Source of the DNA: Phycisphaerales bacterium
GTDB lineage: Bacteria; Planctomycetota; Phycisphaerae; Phycisphaerales; UBA1924
Length of the DNA stretch: 39,151 bases
NCBI GenBank assembly: GCA_013360675.1
Contig: JABWBB010000023.1
Coordinates: 1 to 39,151, forward strand
Reading direction: 5' to 3'
Below the pieces are notes generated by a model. The model ran no database searches. It was not told the DNA's origin and was given only the letters and a program-made list of their open reading frames with translations. Below are positions 38,244-39,151 of the stretch, piece by piece. The translations under genes were made by a program, and so were the position numbers. Positions within the stretch are counted from its first letter, which is position 1; each line of letters starts with the position of its first letter.

Positions 38244-38757
38244 ATGCTGCGTTTCGCGACGATCCTGCTCTCGGTCATCGGCCTGTGCGTGGGCATCTAC
38301 GCCGTCGCCCTCACCCGCGCCACGCCCCCCGACGTGCCCCTGTCGCGTCCGCCCAGTGTGAATCCCTTTAACCACGGCGTGGCGGCGCTGGGGTTCATCG
38401 AACCCGAGCATCGCGTCGTCGAGATCGCGCCCCCAGAGCCGGGCCTGGTCACCCGCGTGCTCGTCGACGTAGGCGACCATGTGAAGGCGGGCCAGCCCTT
38501 GCTCACGCTCGATGATCGTCGCGTCGAATCCGAACTGACGCGAGCCCTCGCCCGCGTCACCGCCAGCGAAGCCGAGATCGAACGCTGGAACGCGATCCCT
38601 CGCGCCGAGGACATCCCACCGCTCGAGGCCGCCCTCGCCCGCGCTCAGGCGATCGTCGGGGATCGCGAAGACCGCCTCGCGCTGGTGCAGGACGCCACCG
38701 CGCGCGGGGCTGGTTCCTCACGCGATGTCTCGCAGGCGACCTTCGCGGCCTCGATGA
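38244..38757 (+). CDS. HlyD/DevB-like membrane fusion protein, truncated
   Basis: From the ATG at 38244 (AAGGAG 9 nt upstream) the sequence reads as a HlyD-type adaptor: one N-terminal membrane span (MLRFATILLSVIGLCVGIYA), then the biotinyl-lipoyl-like half (VVEIAPPEPGLVTRVLVDVG, VKAGQPLLTLDDRR) and the first helical-hairpin arm (SELTRALARVTASEAEIERW). Near residue 170 (RDVSQATFAA) the match stops, where such proteins normally have another hairpin arm and the second half of the barrel. The same frame stays open to the window end but codes only a Pro/Arg/Ser-rich sequence without fusion-protein features. A rearrangement, frameshift or assembly join is likely near 38750. It would have worked with the preceding permease. 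Confidence 0.75.
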
Positions 38758-38803
38758 CGCGCCCGGGCGGCAGACCGAGTTTCAGCAGTTCACGCTTGTG
38801 CAT
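38747..38803 (-). CDS. Possible truncated start of a minus-strand gene
   Basis: From the ATG at 38803, read leftwards, comes MHKRELLKLGLPPGRVIEAAK, which reads like the N-terminus of a real protein; the KLGxPxG phrase resembles starts of RtcB-like RNA ligases, but this is weak. Beyond about residue 20 the frame runs antisense to the HlyD-like gene. The two genes meet at about 38740-38760, so both appear truncated at a shared junction. Confidence 0.35.
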
Positions 38804-39028
38804 GGCACCAGGCCCCCCGAGATTATTGTCACCCGCGGGGGTTTCGTCGAAAGCCCCGGCCCTGCCGCACGGGCGTCCAAGAACAGCCGCAGCGTGCACC
38901 GAAACGCGCGGCAGAATGGGTGCGCGTGAGTCAGCCACCGGCAGTCGCGCCGGTCCGTGCACAACCAGGCGCATCGCGATAGCATTCACACGCGCCGGCC
39001 ACGGCGCTGGCGACCGCGGAGCCTCGCG

Positions 39029-39151
39029 ATGGCGGCAGACACGCTCAGTATCCGGCGCGCGACACCGGCCGACGCCGAACTCATCGCCGCCTTCAACCAG
39101 GCGATGGCCGCCGAGACCGAGGGGCGCCGGCTGGATGGCGCGACGCTCGCC
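39029..39151 (+). CDS. GNAT N-acetyltransferase, N-terminal fragment
   Basis: The 41 codons to the window end read MAADTLSIRRATPADAELIA followed by AFNQAMAAETEGRRLDG. This matches the start of small GNAT acetyltransferases (IRxATxxDA, then FNQAMAxETEGxxLD). Only the N-terminus is visible, so substrate and length cannot be judged. It is divergent from the short minus-strand start at 38803, and the 225 bp between them contain no recognised gene. Confidence 0.75.
   Translation, partial: MAADTLSIRRATPADAELIAAFNQAMAAETEGRRLDGATLA

Overview
The window looks like a chromosomal segment of a GC-rich planctomycete, most likely class Phycisphaerae (inference). The main clues are four secreted proteins ending in the duplicated dockerin-like module with SGGTPDDADV repeats and a terminal Gly-Cys, two exported proteins with a PEP-CTERM-like tail (proline, hydrophobic stretch, then RRRR), a bacterial deoxyhypusine-synthase-like protein, a tricorn-type protease and a sugar-isomerase/Gfo-Idh-MocA pair. 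No rRNA, tRNA, CRISPR, phage or insertion sequence was recognised.

Left part (1-6749): a minus-strand sugar isomerase/epimerase and NAD-dependent oxidoreductase pair, then a nucleoside-type MFS transporter, a long structured leader, the deoxyhypusine-synthase-like gene, a PEP-CTERM-like exported protein and a secreted FKBP prolyl isomerase.

Middle (6916-16113): a tight plus-strand five-gene run of GNAT/carbon-nitrogen hydrolase fusion, universal stress protein and three tandem TPR plus O-GlcNAc-transferase-type (GT41) paralogues. It meets a convergent spoVR only 12 bp away. This is the strongest candidate for an unusual system in the window: three diverged OGT copies translated from one probable transcript, behind a stress protein and an amidase/acetyltransferase.

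Surface and envelope region (16114-31475): a minus-strand operon for a collagen-like GXY protein and a secreted metzincin protease, another PEP-CTERM-like protein, the phospholipid pair psd-pssA, a 1209-residue tricorn-like protease, then four consecutive minus-strand dockerin-tail exported proteins with at least one strong terminator between them.

Right part (31774-39151): an isolated ATP synthase alpha gene with its own terminator and no other atp gene beside it; cdaA-ybbR (cyclic di-AMP synthesis) divergent from an Nfu-N/mutY pair; and a DevC-like ABC permease with a HlyD/DevB-like adaptor. The adaptor gene loses its protein signal near 38750, where a different locus (a short minus-strand gene start and a plus-strand GNAT start) begins. 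That is either a rearrangement or an assembly join.

A recurring -10-like TAGANT box lies 6-7 nt before the start codon of psd, the tricorn gene and cdaA, with a TACCAT box in the same place before the Nfu-N gene. This suggests that several genes here are transcribed without a leader.
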